DNA of 64,000 bases, taken from positions 145,837-209,836 of the IMG/VR virus record IMGVR_UViG_3300008111_000002; one strand, written 5' to 3'. The number at the start of each line of letters is the position of its first letter. Position 1 is the first letter of the stretch. This DNA is from a virus. Positions 63,205-64,000 of the stretch are shown here, piece by piece. The notes below the pieces were generated by a model. That model was not told the DNA's origin and did no database searches. It saw only the letters and a list, made by a program, of their open reading frames with translations. Position numbers and translations under genes: made by a program.

Positions 63205-63423
63205 TTACTTTACTCCTTTCTTTCGATTTTTTTCTTCTATGCCTGACTGTATCATCTTCTTAAACAGCAGGACCACACGCTGTCGTTCCTTGTCTGCTAG
63301 GATCTGTATCAGCATCTGTTTCTCTTCGTAGCTGTTGGCGCCGTCAAGGAAGCCTTCGGGTACTGTGGGTTTGGGTTTTTTGGGCTTTAACTTGTTGAGT
63401 TTTTTTTGGAGATCTTCATCCAT
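63205..63423 (-). CDS. Small basic hypothetical protein
   Basis: 72 residues from the ATG at 63423. Lys-rich start (DEDLQKKLNKLKPKKPKPTV), then EGFLDGANSYEEKQMLIQIL and a basic end. Function unknown. Confidence 0.5.
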   Translation of the reverse strand: MDEDLQKKLNKLKPKKPKPTVPEGFLDGANSYEEKQMLIQILADKERQRVVLLFKKMIQSGIEEKNRKKGVK

Positions 63424-63425
63424 GA

Positions 63426-63533
63426 TTAACCTAAATCTCCTAGGGTTTCCAGCCAGTATATGGCCAGAGCTGTCAGTGCTGCCGTAGACCAAATCACTGT
63501 CTGTACAGCCCAAAACTGTGGCCAACTATTCAC
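63426..63533 (-). CDS. 35-residue membrane peptide (GTG start)
   Basis: NSWPQFWAVQTVIWSTAALT and ALAIYWLETL give one membrane helix. GTG start overlaps the upstream stop; weak AAGAG site. Confidence 0.45.
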   Translation of the reverse strand: MNSWPQFWAVQTVIWSTAALTALAIYWLETLGDLG

Positions 63534-63756
63534 TGCTCTTGTTGGGCAAGAACTCTGGGGTTGTTACGTCTATTTCAGTACGGGGCCATTCGTGTGCATA
63601 GTCTGTGATACGGTGCAGATCACGACTGCTGTTTGCTGGCTCCCGCAAGGGTATCAGCGTGTTGCGTACCTGCCCATTTTGAGTCTGCTGTATCTGTAGA
63701 TTCTTTCTAGTTGAGTCTAGACTGACACGCTGTTTGATAGTAATTGGACTGGCCAT
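63526..63756 (-). CDS. Small hypothetical protein
   Basis: 76 residues, polar (ITIKQRVSLDSTRKNLQIQQ). AAAGGGG ribosome site, 6 nt behind the cytidylyltransferase gene. Function unknown. Confidence 0.5.
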   Translation of the reverse strand: MASPITIKQRVSLDSTRKNLQIQQTQNGQVRNTLIPLREPANSSRDLHRITDYAHEWPRTEIDVTTPEFLPNKSSE

Positions 63757-63762
63757 GGTAAT

Positions 63763-64000
63763 TTACCCCTTTTGGGTATTTATCATAAACTTGGCTGCTT
63801 CTGCGTCCACTACACGCTGCCTTAATTCTGTGGTGCTGAACGTGTGATCTCTGCGGTTGTAGTAAAATTGGATATTGCGATCCATGCAGATTTTGCGTCC
63901 CGTGAACTCGCTATGCTCGTACTCTTGTCCCAGAATACGTATGTCTATGTCCGTGCTGAGTAGGATGTCTTCTAGTTCTCGCTCTGTGGCATAGGGTATG
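63763..64000 (-). CDS. TagD-like cytidylyltransferase, C-terminal part (5' end outside window)
   Basis: 78 residues remain. DIDIRILGQEYEHSEFTGRK, CMDRNIQFYYNRRDHTFSTT and ELRQRV match the C-terminal half of glycerol-3-phosphate cytidylyltransferase-type enzymes (the S-T-x-L-R end). It would activate an alcohol phosphate with CTP. It is a second nucleotidyltransferase of this superfamily in the window, after 17603. Confidence 0.75.
   Translation of the reverse strand, partial: IPYATERELEDILLSTDIDIRILGQEYEHSEFTGRKICMDRNIQFYYNRRDHTFSTTELRQRVVDAEAAKFMINTQKG

Overview
This window is part of the genome of a T4-superfamily contractile-tailed phage (myovirus). The evidence is the set of T4-type genes: neck protein, dNMP kinase (gp1), tail sheath (gp18), tail tube (gp19), head-completion nuclease (gp4), small and large terminase (gp16, gp17), gp32, UvsX, UvsY, UvsW, clamp-loader subunit gp62, primase gp61 and helicase gp41. 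T4-late-type TATAAATA-like boxes lie upstream of many genes. The host looks Gram-negative: promoters are canonical sigma-70, ribosome sites are AGGAG, and the sugar genes suit LPS/capsule-type glycans. One small protein (61699-61971) resembles a family I associate with beta-proteobacteria; this host hint is weak.

Layout. 0-13.5 kb, plus strand: late virion genes and DNA packaging. 13.6-16.7 kb: gp32 and recombination (UvsX/UvsY) behind a strong early promoter. 16.7-27.2 kb: a glycan island with glycosyltransferases, a sugar-nucleotide synthesis pair, a nucleotidyltransferase-cupin fusion with a damaged 3' end, and four paralogous KpsS-like proteins. 27.2-40.9 kb: replication genes (UvsW, gp62, a DnaE-related fragment, gp61, gp41) in tightly overlapping operons with a carbamoyltransferase and small tagged proteins. 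40.9-43 kb: a Bax-inhibitor-1 type membrane protein and small genes. 43-64 kb: almost entirely minus-strand, visibly richer in GC, packed with small presumed early genes plus three P-loop/VWA proteins and two tRNAs.

The right-hand third is the most unusual part. About 30 sigma-70 promoters of nearly identical design (TTGACA, 17-bp spacer, TATAAT-like) each serve one to a few small genes. Many share further modules: an inverted repeat centred exactly on the -10 hexamer, inverted repeats in the spacer, a 5'-terminal leader hairpin (CACTGC...GCAGTG), a uniform AGGAGC ribosome site, and stop codons of upstream genes that overlap the next -35 box. A separate 11-base element (GCAGCGGGGCC) recurs seven times, and a tandem 10-bp repeat built on TATAAT lies in a 0.4-kb gap near 62.4 kb. 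In the late genes, seven starts lie exactly 5 nt after a TAAATA box with no ribosome site, which suggests leaderless late mRNAs.

All functional calls rest on reading motifs and recalled family resemblance; no database search was possible. Starts were moved from the longest open frame to internal codons wherever promoter, ribosome site or overlap favoured it.
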